64,000 nt of DNA from positions 2,933,142 through 2,997,141 of the forward strand of contig OZ024785.1 in the NCBI GenBank assembly GCA_964017065.1, given 5' to 3'. The position numbers and the translations under genes were made by a program. Below are positions 1 to 10,410 of the stretch, piece by piece; within the stretch, counting starts at the first letter, position 1; every line of letters begins with the position of its first letter. This DNA is from Haliclona indistincta (lineage: Eukaryota; Porifera; Demospongiae; Haplosclerida; Chalinidae). The notes beneath the pieces are model-generated. The model was given only the letters and a program-made list of their open reading frames with translations. It ran no database searches and was not told where the DNA came from.

Positions 1-164
1 AATACAGACTTATCTACTAAAAATAATCTGGACTCACCACATAACCTGGTGCAAATAATAATTATAATTTATGTTATACACTAACAAGGCTAAATTATTA
101 TAATTTATGTTATACACTAACAAGGCTAAATTATATCAATGCTCAGGCTCGCCCCTGCCATTCC

Positions 165-302
165 ATGAATGTACTAGTTATACTAGCTTCCTCCATTACT
201 GTTGGTGCTGCTCTTCATGTACCAGTTGATGATAATCCTGCTTACATCACAATGAAGAGGATTACCTTGAACAAGAACACTGCTAGTACTGCTTATGAAT
301 GA
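165..302 (+). pseudogene. Remnant of the 3' end of an Ig/FN3 receptor gene
   Basis: An open 45-codon stretch joins part of a TM exon (residues LASSIT, as in the TM exon at 58293) directly to the shared cytoplasmic exon (VPVDDNPAYITM, then KRITLNKNTA). The intron and the distal TM codons that separate these parts in the intact paralogue are missing. After TAYE the frame hits TGA at 300-302, so the C-terminal tyrosine motifs are lost. It lies immediately upstream of gene 1 and is probably the decayed end of the preceding array member. No Ig exon is visible in the 164 bases before it. Confidence 0.65.
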
Positions 303-521
303 GACTGTCAATAACGAATTGCAGCATAGTATGAGCAGTATGAGTCATCAGTATTCAAAAGGCGCGGGTTCTTGCGTAATAACGTATAACGCAATAATTT
401 GGCACGCCCATCGTTTAAGCAGCGTCTATTTGTGCTGAGCTAGCATCAGCCGCGCCCGGCGCCCGAACACTGCCGAACCAGCTGTCAGTCACACCAGGAT
501 AGGAGTAGTCAGTAACTAAAG

Positions 522-3500
522 ATGTTACTAGTATCTCGGATGTTAGTCTGTATAGCCACACTCTATATAACTGTTGCCAATACTGCCTGTAAGTGAATTC
601 TTCAAATTTTACGTAATCTCCTTTGATTTTCTCTCTTCTCCTCTAGCACTCACAGAGGGTCCAGTGTCAGTGAGTGCATTGGTTGGAGAGAATGCTCTGT
701 TCTACTGTAATGGTAGTGGTATCACTATTGTATGGATAGTGGATGGATCTTTAGCAACTGACTCTATCATTGCGGATCGAGGAATCACTGCTACTCCAAT
801 GACATCATCAGGCACAGTACAGTCCACTCTCACTGTACCAGCAACACTAGAGAACAATGGAATTACTGTACAGTGTGTGATCTATCCTGGTGAGGTGACC
901 AGCAACAATGCTACTCTGACTGTTCTTCCTGGTAAGCAATACTAATACTTATCATGTAGACTTATCATCATTGTGATAAACAGGTATTGGTCGAGTAATA
1001 AATGTGAGGTTTACTGATTCATTGAGCAGGATCATGTGGGATCCTCCAGTGACTGCTGGTGTACTAAGTGATTTGTTTTATGAAGTAACTGTAATGAACG
1101 ACAATACTGGTGAAATGGTTGTCCGTGAAAATACTAACAACACTTTTTGCCCGTTGACTGGTCTTAAGTCATGTCAGTACTACACAGCTAATGTGACAGC
1201 ATTCTCATCTCAGCATCGTAGTGAGAGTGTGGAAATTGGACAGAGAGTACCAGGAGGTGAGTGGGCTCATAACTTTTGCATTTTAATGTGTCAACTTTAA
1301 TAGAATACTATGGTCTGGAAATTGTATCACAGTTTTTTGTAATCAGCTACAATAGTTCTCATTCTTCTGTTACTTTCACTGTTATTATACAAAAGGTAAG
1401 CAAAAATAATAATTAATAATCCTAAATTCATTACAATGTCATAATTATCATTGCTGCTTGGCAATGAATTATAATTGCAACATAAATTTGCCTGGGCATC
1501 ATCAAATGTTGTTTTCACTGAAGTTTGTACCAGTATTAGCCCAGAACCTAGGACTTTCACTGAGGGCCACGCCACTGTGCTGTAGCTGTATCTACTTTTG
1601 TTACAAAATTTCTGAATTTTAATTTCATAATCTATTGCAAACACCATAGCAAACATCAACAACATTATTCTCTCCTCTTTTTATAAGATACATAATAGTA
1701 AACAAAAAGTTTTAATGTTTATGTACAGACATTAATAGCTTTTGGAAGTGTTTACTGTTGATAGTAGTTCTTCTCTCCTTGTCCCCACACCACTAGTATA
1801 CACTGCTGGGTATGGTCTCCATTACTAGTGTATCTGATGGGTTGAGTATCAGTACACTGCAGTAGACACAGAACATTGCGATGCATCTAGTTTATTAGGA
1901 ATTCTAGTCATCTAGTCACTAGGGATTCCTAACATTTTTTGTTTTCAGCTGAAAGCGTCACCGTGTAAACGCAGCCTCATTTACACAAGGCTAAACCACA
2001 CTATCAAGCATGAACGTATTGACTATGACAACCAACTTGCAAACTGCAGTACATGTACTAATTTTATTGCTTATTCTTACTAGTCAAATCCGCTGAACTG
2101 CCCTGGTCAAGAACTGATGTCTATGACTTATCCAACAAACAACGATTTAATTAAAACTCCACAAACATCAGTAATAAATATAACACAACCTGGTTGGATA
2201 CAGTATACTGTCTTTGTTGAAAAGAGCTGTCATTGTGCAGGTGATATTATGATTGTTGCTAATGACAGAGAAATTGATGTAAAGACAGTTCTATTCAGTA
2301 AGTCATGACTAGTTGATGTTGTGTTTAATCTGGTCATACTGTGACAGGTTCCTATAATGTTCAAGACTGTGATGTATCCAGTGACCAGCACACTAGCTCC
2401 ATACTAGTGGAGTGTACATTTGCCATCAATTCAACAGCACCAGGGATTGTAGTGATACAAGATGACCAGAGTCAATATACCATCTACAAGACACTGCAGA
2501 GACTGCTGCAGGATAGTGATAAAGGATCTGTCAACATTACTGGACTACCAGCAGGAGAGTATAGTGTGAGAGTGTATGACAACAGTCCAGCTACTGACAG
2601 CACTAGTGCTGCATATCAGCATTCTCAGTTAATACACATTATGGAACTATCTAGTCCTTATCCTTCAAGTATTATGTCACCTACAATACTCCCATCAGGT
2701 ATGTATAGTTACTTAACTAATGAGTTTAATCGATTGTTTTTATTTCAGTATCTTCTGTAACCTATTTGACGCTTTCAAGTTCCTTTTTGCTTAGCCACAC
2801 TAGTATCACTCCCAGTGTGATGCTTGAATCTGCAACAGGTAGCTTTTATTACAGCAGATTGCACATATTGATTATGTTTTGTTTTCACAGCCCATGTAGC
2901 TGCTTTAGTTGGAGTTGCAGTTGGTGTAATCATTACAATCATCATTTTCCTCGTGGTGGCGATGACGTTTGTTATCTTTGTCATGATGCGTGCCCAAAGA
3001 AAGACCAGATTAAGTAATTCACCAATATTTATCGTTACCTTGTGATGACGTTCATTTTTTAACAGTTTCGGTACAGACTATACATTGGGCTAAAGAAGAT
3101 GACAGGTTTGTCCATTATGGTGAACTTGCTATCATTGAGTGTGTATTTCATTGCAGGTATCAGGAGCTCAAGTTTAAAAAGGTAAAACTAGTTGTAATAA
3201 GAGAGTAATCTGAATGTGACCAGAGGAGTAAGTATTATGTCATTTCTGGTTCATAAAAATTCCCATTTTTATTATATTCATTATATTCAACTTATTGCAT
3301 CACATTGGTATTATTTTGTGACCTCATAGTATGCTAATTACCAATCAATGAAAATCCCTGCTATGGTGCCTGACTTGGGACTTTAACTGAATACTGTCAC
3401 ATAGTTTCCCAAATTACTGTGTAGGATCTTGGCAGACAGAATGTAGTGAGTACAAGGATAGATAGTAGTAATTCTGGCACTGCTTGTATGGAACTGAGTT

Positions 3501-4993
3501 ATAACAACCTTTTCACTCCATCAAGTATTCACCATGTAGGTTAATGCTTGTCTACTAGTAAGTATGTTTTTTTTGCACAGCAGGATGAGCAACCAACGAA
3601 GCTTCAAGGACCAATATATGCTGACCTCCATCACTCTACTAATCCACCAGCTCCTCCTCTACCTGTTGAACCAGTACAATATGCTACTGTTAAGAAACAA
3701 ACTGACAACATTGAGACTACACAGCCTGAAGACAAGGTCAGTCGTATTGTCATGTTGTGTGCTCATAGTGTGTTTACAATCTCGTGTGCAGGGATTGCAT
3801 TATGCTCAAGTACAGCACTCTACTAATCCACCAGCTCCTCCTATACCTGTTGAACCAGTACAATATGCTACTGTCAAGAAATCAGAGCCAGTACAAAGTG
3901 AAACATCACCTTTGGATGTGAGTTTAAGCACCAAGACACACTGTCTACATAATTTACAGTTGCTAGCTCATCTTGACCTCTGTTTATGTAGAAGTCTCCA
4001 ATGTTTTGACAGTTGTTCATACATAATTGAGCACGTGCATAACCTAATATGCATGTTTGGTAATGTTGTATTGAGTTGTGGTTTTGCTAGACATGCAAAT
4101 GTAAGTGTGTCATTATAAACTGCACAATTTGTTTCCTATAGTGTGATATAGTGTGTAAAGACACACTCTCTTCAATGGCAAGTTCTTCTAGCTCTCGAGA
4201 AACCTCCGAGACAACTGTGTCTGATGAAGCATCAGATTCACTCCCATCATCAGGTGACCATACTCACACAAAAAATATTATGATAATAAGCAATAGTTAG
4301 TTCAATACATAATTGACAGATTGTAGTCTACTTGAATAAAACAACATAATTTCAGTCCCTGCATTGTCATCATGTTAACTGCTTGTTGCTTTTAGATTGC
4401 AGTGTCAGTACACAGCCAATAGCAAGAGCTTCCTCTGGTGCTGGTGAGTTTAGAGAATAATTTCAAAACTACATTTGTAACTAATCTGTTTCTACATTAA
4501 TTTTTAGTTGATTCCAAAATGCTCTTGGTACTGTAATTAATACTGTTACAGTGTTGAAGGTGTCAGATCAGTGTTCTCATTAGGCCTTTAGTGAGGGAGC
4601 TTCCTCCTTGGATATAAGTATTTAAGATATTGATTTCCCATTTAGAAAAGTGCCAAACCAATTGATAAGACATGTGTTTCACCAAAATAGCTATAAAACC
4701 GACCCGCCCACTAATTCTCTTAGTTTCAAAATCCTAGCAGAACACTGAGTCAGATTATTGCAAATGTCTAAATATTGTGGTAAATAATACTAATAATTGT
4801 TACAATCAATACCTATACTAGCGTAATTAGATTACAATATTATTTTTCTCTTACAGTGAGCCAGCCCATCTGTTTTGTGTCAGCCAATGGTCTTACTGAT
4901 GTCAGAGATCCTTGTGTTGTATCTGATCATGACAACAGAGACAGAGAATTACTGCAGCACTTTCCTCATCATACAGAATACGAACAAAGATGA
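522..4993 (+). CDS. Receptor gene 1: Ig-FN3 transmembrane protein with multi-ITIM cytoplasmic tail
   Basis: Sixteen exons are seen: 522-588, 647-931, 984-1256, 1304-1395, 2084-2297, 2348-2698, 2749-2838, 2891-3013, 3066-3105, 3157-3181, 3425-3535, 3581-3736, 3792-3917, 4142-4253, 4396-4443 and 4857-4993 (TGA). They have GT-AG borders and join in frame (2250 nt, 749 aa). The order is signal peptide, Ig domain (LFYC, W and VQC), FN3, a second FN3-like domain split by a phase-0 intron, a third domain (VQDCDVSS), a linker, a TM helix (GVAVGVIITIIIFLVVAMTF) and a long tail. The tail holds LSYNNL, LHYAQV and two VQYATV motifs, all fitting the ITIM consensus, inside Pro-rich repeats (NPPAPP). ITIM families usually recruit SH2 phosphatases, so an inhibitory receptor role is inferred. 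The TM and tail differ from the other array members. Exon limits are read from the sequence, without transcript support. Confidence 0.78.
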
Positions 4994-5395
4994 ATCCATT
5001 CAACGAAAAGTTGAAAACTCGAAACAAAACCAACGTATTATTGTGTTTGTATCTATTCGACCATTGTAATGTTGTAGCCACATGTAGCTGTGAGATAAAA
5101 TATATATCATTGAAAGTACGAAAGACAGATAATGTAAGTAACAGTGAACAGTCATTCAAGCTACATCAAGCATTGGCTGCATGCAGTTTAGTTGAAAAGC
5201 ATTTACACCACAGTTTGTGATGCGTGATTACTTTTTAGCTGACAAGCTTCATTGAACAAGCCCTCCTCTATTTTCCAGGTAGATATAGCAAGTAAAAATT
5301 AATTATTATGCTACTGTTAACGAATAACACCGATTGATTACACAGTCTAAGGAGAAAAATTAAGGTTGTCATGATGTTGCATGCTCATGACAAAA
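4994..5395. other. Spacer after gene 1, nothing recognised
   Basis: About 400 bases of AT-rich sequence lie between the gene 1 stop codon and the decayed duplicate that follows. Short open frames exist on both strands, but none has splice-site context or resemblance to the receptor exons. Confidence 0.5.
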
Positions 5396-7002
5396 TTTAA
5401 TGAAGTTCACCACTCTACTACTGGTTGACCAGCTGGTCCCGTAACCATAGTACTGAAGCCAGAGCCAATCAAAATAGTCAAAACACCATATGCAGCTGGG
5501 AAAGTGAGTTTATCACAACTGATAAATTCAGTGTACTCAGTCAATGAGACAGTTTGCCTGTATTGAAGATTTTGTTGTTAGCGTCATCTGTCTCAGTTTA
5601 TTCTCATATGTTTGTCATTTATTACATTCTCAATAATATATGTTTTGGTAACGTTGCATTAAGTTATGGACATGGTAGTATATGTTTTGGTAACGTTGCA
5701 TTAAGTTATGGACATGGTAGACATGCCCAGCTCATGTGTACAATCATGAATACCCCAGGGAGAATAACTTTCTATAGAGTGATCTAGACTACAAAGACAC
5801 ATTGTCTCCTACGTCAGATTCTTCTGGTTTCTTCTCAAGAAGTTTTACGGACAGTTCAAAAATTGACCAAAAAAATCAGTAAATCAGATTCGATACATTA
5901 GTAATGATATTCATGTTCCCTAGCAATCATCGGCGTTTGGGGTAATGGATGCTGCCACCATTCACCAAAAATAAAATCCCAGGTGCCTTTTTAAAGCTAT
6001 TTGACGAGCGGTGCACTTTCTAAAATAACTAACGGAGGGCGGCTCGAAGAGTTTTTATTAAGATGGATAACCGTTACTTTTTTATGGCTGTAAACGCTCG
6101 TGCCAAACCATGCTGGACGCCATGAAATCTTGTTGATTAGTGATTTTTGGAAAAAGATATCGATTCTGTCCAGAAAACTCTTTGAGTCGCCCTCGGGTAA
6201 GTCGTTTTTAAGTGGAAATTGGCTTCAGCTAACGGTGTAGACGTTTCCTTCGTTTGATTTTTGGTGAATAAAACTGCCGTTTTTGGTTTTGCATTTCTCT
6301 GCGATTGTTCAAGGTATGCCTAAACTTTTAACGCTCTGCTCTTTGTATACCTTCGTACTTCATGTGTGGCAGCTCTGTTTCGTTTAGCTCGCCCTCGTTG
6401 TCCAGCCTGCGAGCTGTGTTCTAACTGACTGTAGCCACACCCATCGGTATACCGCCACCTTAAGATAGCATCACTATACACTCCATATAGTACCAGTGGC
6501 GTATTTGGTTGAGTAGTGGAGTTTTGAGTTAAAGACACCAGTTATAGCCTTTTACTCTTTTCCCATCAGTACCACACCTGGGAATTATTTGAGGAAATAC
6601 AGTAGTTTGTTCAATTCATTTGTAACAGATGGAATCATTGTTTAGTGCTTTCATTCAGGATTTTGTCTAAACATAATTACAACATAGTTACTAATGCTAT
6701 TCCCTTATTAACTGTATTGTCATGATGTTCAGAGCTTGTTCTAACTATATTGTTTCATCACATCCTTAGATTGCAGTGGTCTACAGTCAGTTGAGTGCAG
6801 TGTCCCTTCTAATCATGGTGAGCTATGATGCTGCATTGATTAATCATAGTTATCATGTTATCTCTCATGCACAGTAAACCAGTCCGGTTGTTTCGTGTCT
6901 TCCAATGGTCTCGCTGATATTCAACCGTGTAACGTACCTGATCATGAAAACAGTGACAAATGCTTCCTGCAGCACTTTCATCATCATTCAGAATACCTTT
7001 AA
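5396..7002 (+). pseudogene. Decayed duplicate of the gene 1 3' end, with two intact terminal exons
   Basis: Pieces follow the order of the gene 1 tail. Positions 5403-5515 match the exon around 3792-3917 but are out of frame. Positions 5637-5720 match the intron near 4050-4090, and about 5780-5850 resembles exon 4142-4253. Two exons are still open with correct borders and phases. Exon 6770-6817 is 48 nt, the same size as 4396-4443, and begins DCSG. Exon 6875-7002 ends in TAA and encodes CFVSSNGLADIQPC and HHHSEYL, parallel to CFVSANGLTDVRDPC and HHTEYEQR in gene 1. They may be leftovers of a partial duplication or an alternative last-exon pair for gene 1. The stretch 5860-6765 between the pieces holds nothing else that I recognise. 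Confidence 0.6.
5637..5720. repeat. 42-bp tandem duplication
   Basis: A 42-bp unit containing TGTTTTGGTAACGTTGCATT occurs twice in a row with essentially no difference. It derives from the intron sequence seen near 4050-4090 in gene 1 and marks a local duplication inside the decayed copy. Confidence 0.85.
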
Positions 7003-7231
7003 TTACTTGAGTATTATCGACATAATTATATCTGTGTTAAATGGATTGCTTGGTATGATATTCTTACATAGCTGTACATCATTTTATATTCTGTAAGTCA
7101 TTTAGTCCATGTACCACTGTGCTTCAATTTATTAGAAATGGTACTGATTTATAGTCATGCATGTGGGATTATGTACGTAAGTATAATGAGCTGATAGTGC
7201 TTTGAATTCTAGAAAGATTTGCTACGGCATA

Positions 7232-7537
7232 CAGTGGAGCCTCTCTAAGGTGGACACCATTGGGACAAACAAAATTGTCTGTTATAGAGAGGGAGGGTGT
7301 CCTCTGGTCGGGGGTTTATTATACATTGTACCATACTTTAATGTTTCTGACGAATCAGATTGCTCAAAACGGGGTGATTTATTTCACTTGTTACACCTCA
7401 AATTTCACTTATCACTCTGTAGAATGGACTTTGCTCCGCCCACTTTCGAGATGCCATCTTCCGTTGTGAACAAAACAGTTACTGTTGGAAAAAGATTTGA
7501 TTCACGCACTTACACTTCGTAGAGGGGTTCCACTTTG
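7232..7537. mobile_element. MITE with CAGTGGARCC termini, pogo/Tigger-like
   Basis: The left end reads CAGTGGAGCCTCTCTAAG. The right end, in reverse complement, reads CAAAGTGGAACCCCTCTAC. Both are next to TA. Internal text (GTGGACACCATTGGGAC, then GTCTGTTATAGAGAGG) repeats the terminal motif, as in non-autonomous Tc1/mariner-pogo MITEs. There is no transposase frame. The family assignment rests on the terminal motif only. Confidence 0.5.
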
Positions 7538-7950
7538 TATATCTTCGTAGCAGTGTGTACACATGAGTGGACAGCCATGCATTGTCATACCCTGCAGGCC
7601 ATGCTCCTCCCCTCTTTAAGGTTTGGGTACAAGGCTACCTAGACTGCTGTACCATAAATTTTGCTATGTAAAGTAAAGATTGTCCAGATCGGGAGAGAGA
7701 CAACAAAGAAGCTCAATAGGATACTGCAGCTTCACAATTTGACAAAGAATATGCAAGCAGTGTGACTAAGTAGCAAAAACTCATTTTGAGGGTGCCCATG
7801 AAAATTCTGAAGAAGTGAGCATGAACTAAAAGTTGAAATTGTATTCTCGGGAAATTGTATTCTCGGGAAACAACTCTCGGTCTATTTTTAACAATTTGAC
7901 CGAAAGTTCGTGCGTACCTGTTAGTCTACACGCGGAGCCATACTGTACAA
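7538..7950. other. Intergenic spacer, nothing recognised
   Basis: The stretch between the MITE and the conserved block upstream of gene 2 has no supported exon or repeat. A short duplication (GTATTCTCGGGAAA) occurs near 7842 and 7857. Confidence 0.4.
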
Positions 7951-7956
7951 TTACTC

Positions 7957-8098
7957 GTTTTCAACCAGATATTAGCATGACTCATTATCTATGGTTTCAG
8001 TTGGAAAAAAGTGTTACGTTAACAAGGTTCAATACGTAGAAGGACAAGGGAGCAGGCAGCAGTGTAAGCTCGTTGTGTTGGAGTTGAACTGAGCAGCC
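7957..8098 (+). promoter_or_regulatory. Diverged copy of the conserved 5' block upstream of gene 2
   Basis: The text TCAACCAGATATTAGCATGA, CTATGGTTTCAGTTGGAAAA and TTCAATACGTAGAAGGACAA matches, with changes, the block found upstream of genes 5 to 8. It ends at the signal-peptide ATG. A promoter or 5' UTR role is inferred from position and conservation. Confidence 0.45.
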
Positions 8099-10137
8099 AT
8101 GTACATGTGGATGGTGTTTCTCTGGTTCTGCTTCTTGATCACTAGTAAAACTATCTGTTTGGCTGCTGGTAATAGAAGTTATAGAATGAGATACTGGGTC
8201 TTGTGATTTCTATTCTCTAGTACTTACAGAGGGTCCAGTGTCAGTGAGTGCACTGGTTGGAGAGAATGCTCTGTTCCACTGTAATGGTAGTGGTTTCATT
8301 ATAGCGTGGACAGTGGATGGATCTTTAGCAACTGACTCTATCATTTTGGAACGAGGAATCACTGTTAATACAACGTCATCATCAGGCACAGTGCAGTCCA
8401 CTCTCACTGTACCAGCAACACTAGTGAACAATGGAACTACTGTACAGTGTATACTGATATCACTCAGTGGGTTTGCTGTCAGCAACAATGCTACACTGAC
8501 TGTTCTCCCTATACCTGGTGAGCTGTGTAGGAAAGTTCCACTCACTTGTTTTCAAACTGTTTATACAGGTATTGGACAGGTTAGAAATGTGAGATTCACT
8601 GATTCATTCAGTGACGTACAATGGGATCCTCCATTGACTGCACTCAGTGGTTTAATGTATAAAGTTACAACAATGAACACAAACACTGGTCAAATTGTTG
8701 TCAATGAAACTACTAACTACACCAGTTCTCCACTACCTTCTCTTGAGCTGTGTAAAAATTACATTGTCAATGTGACAGCATTCTCATCTCAGCAACAAGG
8801 TGATAGTGTGGTTACTGAATTTAGACTACCAGGAAGTGAGTGTGTTGGCTGTGTATTGCACAGTGCGAGTTGATACTGATTATTTTCAGATTACTATCAA
8901 TTTAAGACTATGTCACAAGAGAATGTCTTTAAAGACTCTTCAGCTGTTGAACTACTTGTCACACTGCGTTTAACGGTATTAATAGATCCAGGAGTTATAA
9001 CATGTGAAACAGTATTTCAGGTATCAGGTTCCCCATGTCCTGATCAGAGACTAACAGCTTAGACGTACCCTCAATCCAACACATCTGATATCACTAACCA
9101 TCCTGAGCTAGTGATAATGAGCAGTGGAGATATTGTATACTCCATCACTACTAGTATTGAGAGGAAGCAACACTACACAGCTACTATCAGCCTCATTGGT
9201 AATGAAGGGATTATACAACAGTTGCCTTTAACATTCAGTGAGTTAGTCTTGTGTTATGATACTATTATTTTTGATGGTGATATAGATACGTTTGATGTTC
9301 AAGACTGTGATGTATCCAGTGACCAGCACACTAGCTCCATACTAGTGGAGTGTACATTTGCCATCAATTCAACAGCACCAGGGATTGTAGTGATACAAGA
9401 TGACCAGAGTCAATATACCATCAACAAGACACTGCAGAGACTGCTGCAGGATAGTGATAAAGGATCTGTCAACATTACTGGTCTACCAGCAGGAGAGTAT
9501 TGTGTGAGAGTGTATGACAACAGTCCAGCTACTGACAGCACTAGTACTGCATATCAGCATTCTCAGTTAAAACACATTATTGAACTACATCAGCCTTCAC
9601 CTACTCTATCAATTTCTGCTGTTGTTTCAGGTACAATGTATTGTAGTATTATTACTGCTTTGTTTATACTTTTTCTAGAAACATTCATTGCTGAGAGCTT
9701 CCTTGTGCATACCACAGTGCACAACAGTGCAACTCCTTTCCCAATGCCTGCTCCATCATGTATGTATAACATTAGCTAGATCGCATGTGATTTATTATTG
9801 CACATGTACAGATAGTTTCACTATCATTGCTGCTGTAACTACTACTGGACTACTGTTGCTACTAGTGATATTGATTGTGGTCACTACTAGTATAGTGTGT
9901 GCAGCACGAGTTGCTATGAGACAAAAACAACACAATATAGGTCTGGTAGTGATAACCATTATTGTACAATACTTTAGAATTACTACAGGTGTTATTGATC
10001 ATGTTCCAGTTGATGATAATCCTGCTTACATCACAATGAAGAGGATCACCTTGAACAAGAACACTGCTTATGAGACTGTCAATATGAAAGACTGTCAATA
10101 TGAGACTGTAAATACAAGTCATTATGAAAATGTCTAG
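8099..10137 (+). pseudogene. Receptor gene 2: Ig-FN3 receptor with one premature stop
   Basis: Nine exons are readable: 8099-8168, 8221-8517, 8569-8835, 8890-8975, 9021-9237, 9286-9630, 9679-9759, 9812-9940 and 9989-10137. All phases agree (1641 nt). They encode a signal peptide, Ig (FHC, W, VQC), FN3 (NVRFTDSF, QWDPP), a split FN3-like domain, the VQDCDVSS domain, a linker, a TM (TTTGLLLLLVILIVVTTSIV) and a tail with NPAYITM, TAYETV and SHYENV. The only defect is TAG at 9060-9062, where paralogues have CAG (LTAQ). Translation would stop at about residue 253, leaving a signal-peptide-Ig-FN3 product without an anchor. It could be a null allele, a secreted form or a young pseudogene. Intron 5 is only 48 bp. 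Confidence 0.75.
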
Positions 10138-10289
10138 CAAGCAGGGCCCAACTACTGTGAACAGACCAAACTAGAAAGATTTGATTTCTATAATAGCATT
10201 TGTTGTACTTGGTTTGCTGTGACTATACACAAAATTGTCATAGAATTGTACGTCAATTGTGATATTGACAATGCGTGAGTGAATAGCTG

Positions 10290-10410
10290 ATGAATCTACA
10301 GTTAGGAAAACAATAATGTTTACTTAGCTCAATACCCTCTCCATGCATTTGTGTATGATGCTAGCATCATCACAAATTCGGCGTGTTAGAGTTTAGACTG
10401 TTGACAAGCC
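10290..10410 (+). promoter_or_regulatory. Partial conserved 5' block upstream of gene 3
   Basis: The motif GAATCTACAGTTAGGAAAAC followed by TGTTTACTTAGCTCAATAC matches the start-proximal block of genes 5 to 8. The downstream part is diverged. A regulatory role is inferred. Confidence 0.4.

Noticed and set aside
7202..7522. 106-codon frame with unusual composition
   Set aside because: It runs across the pogo-like MITE and has no conserved motif.
8210..8545. Minus-strand frames antisense to the Ig exons (also at 10460, 56890 and 59840)
   Set aside because: They recur antisense to each Ig exon because the exon sequence is conserved. There are no splice sites or independent signals.
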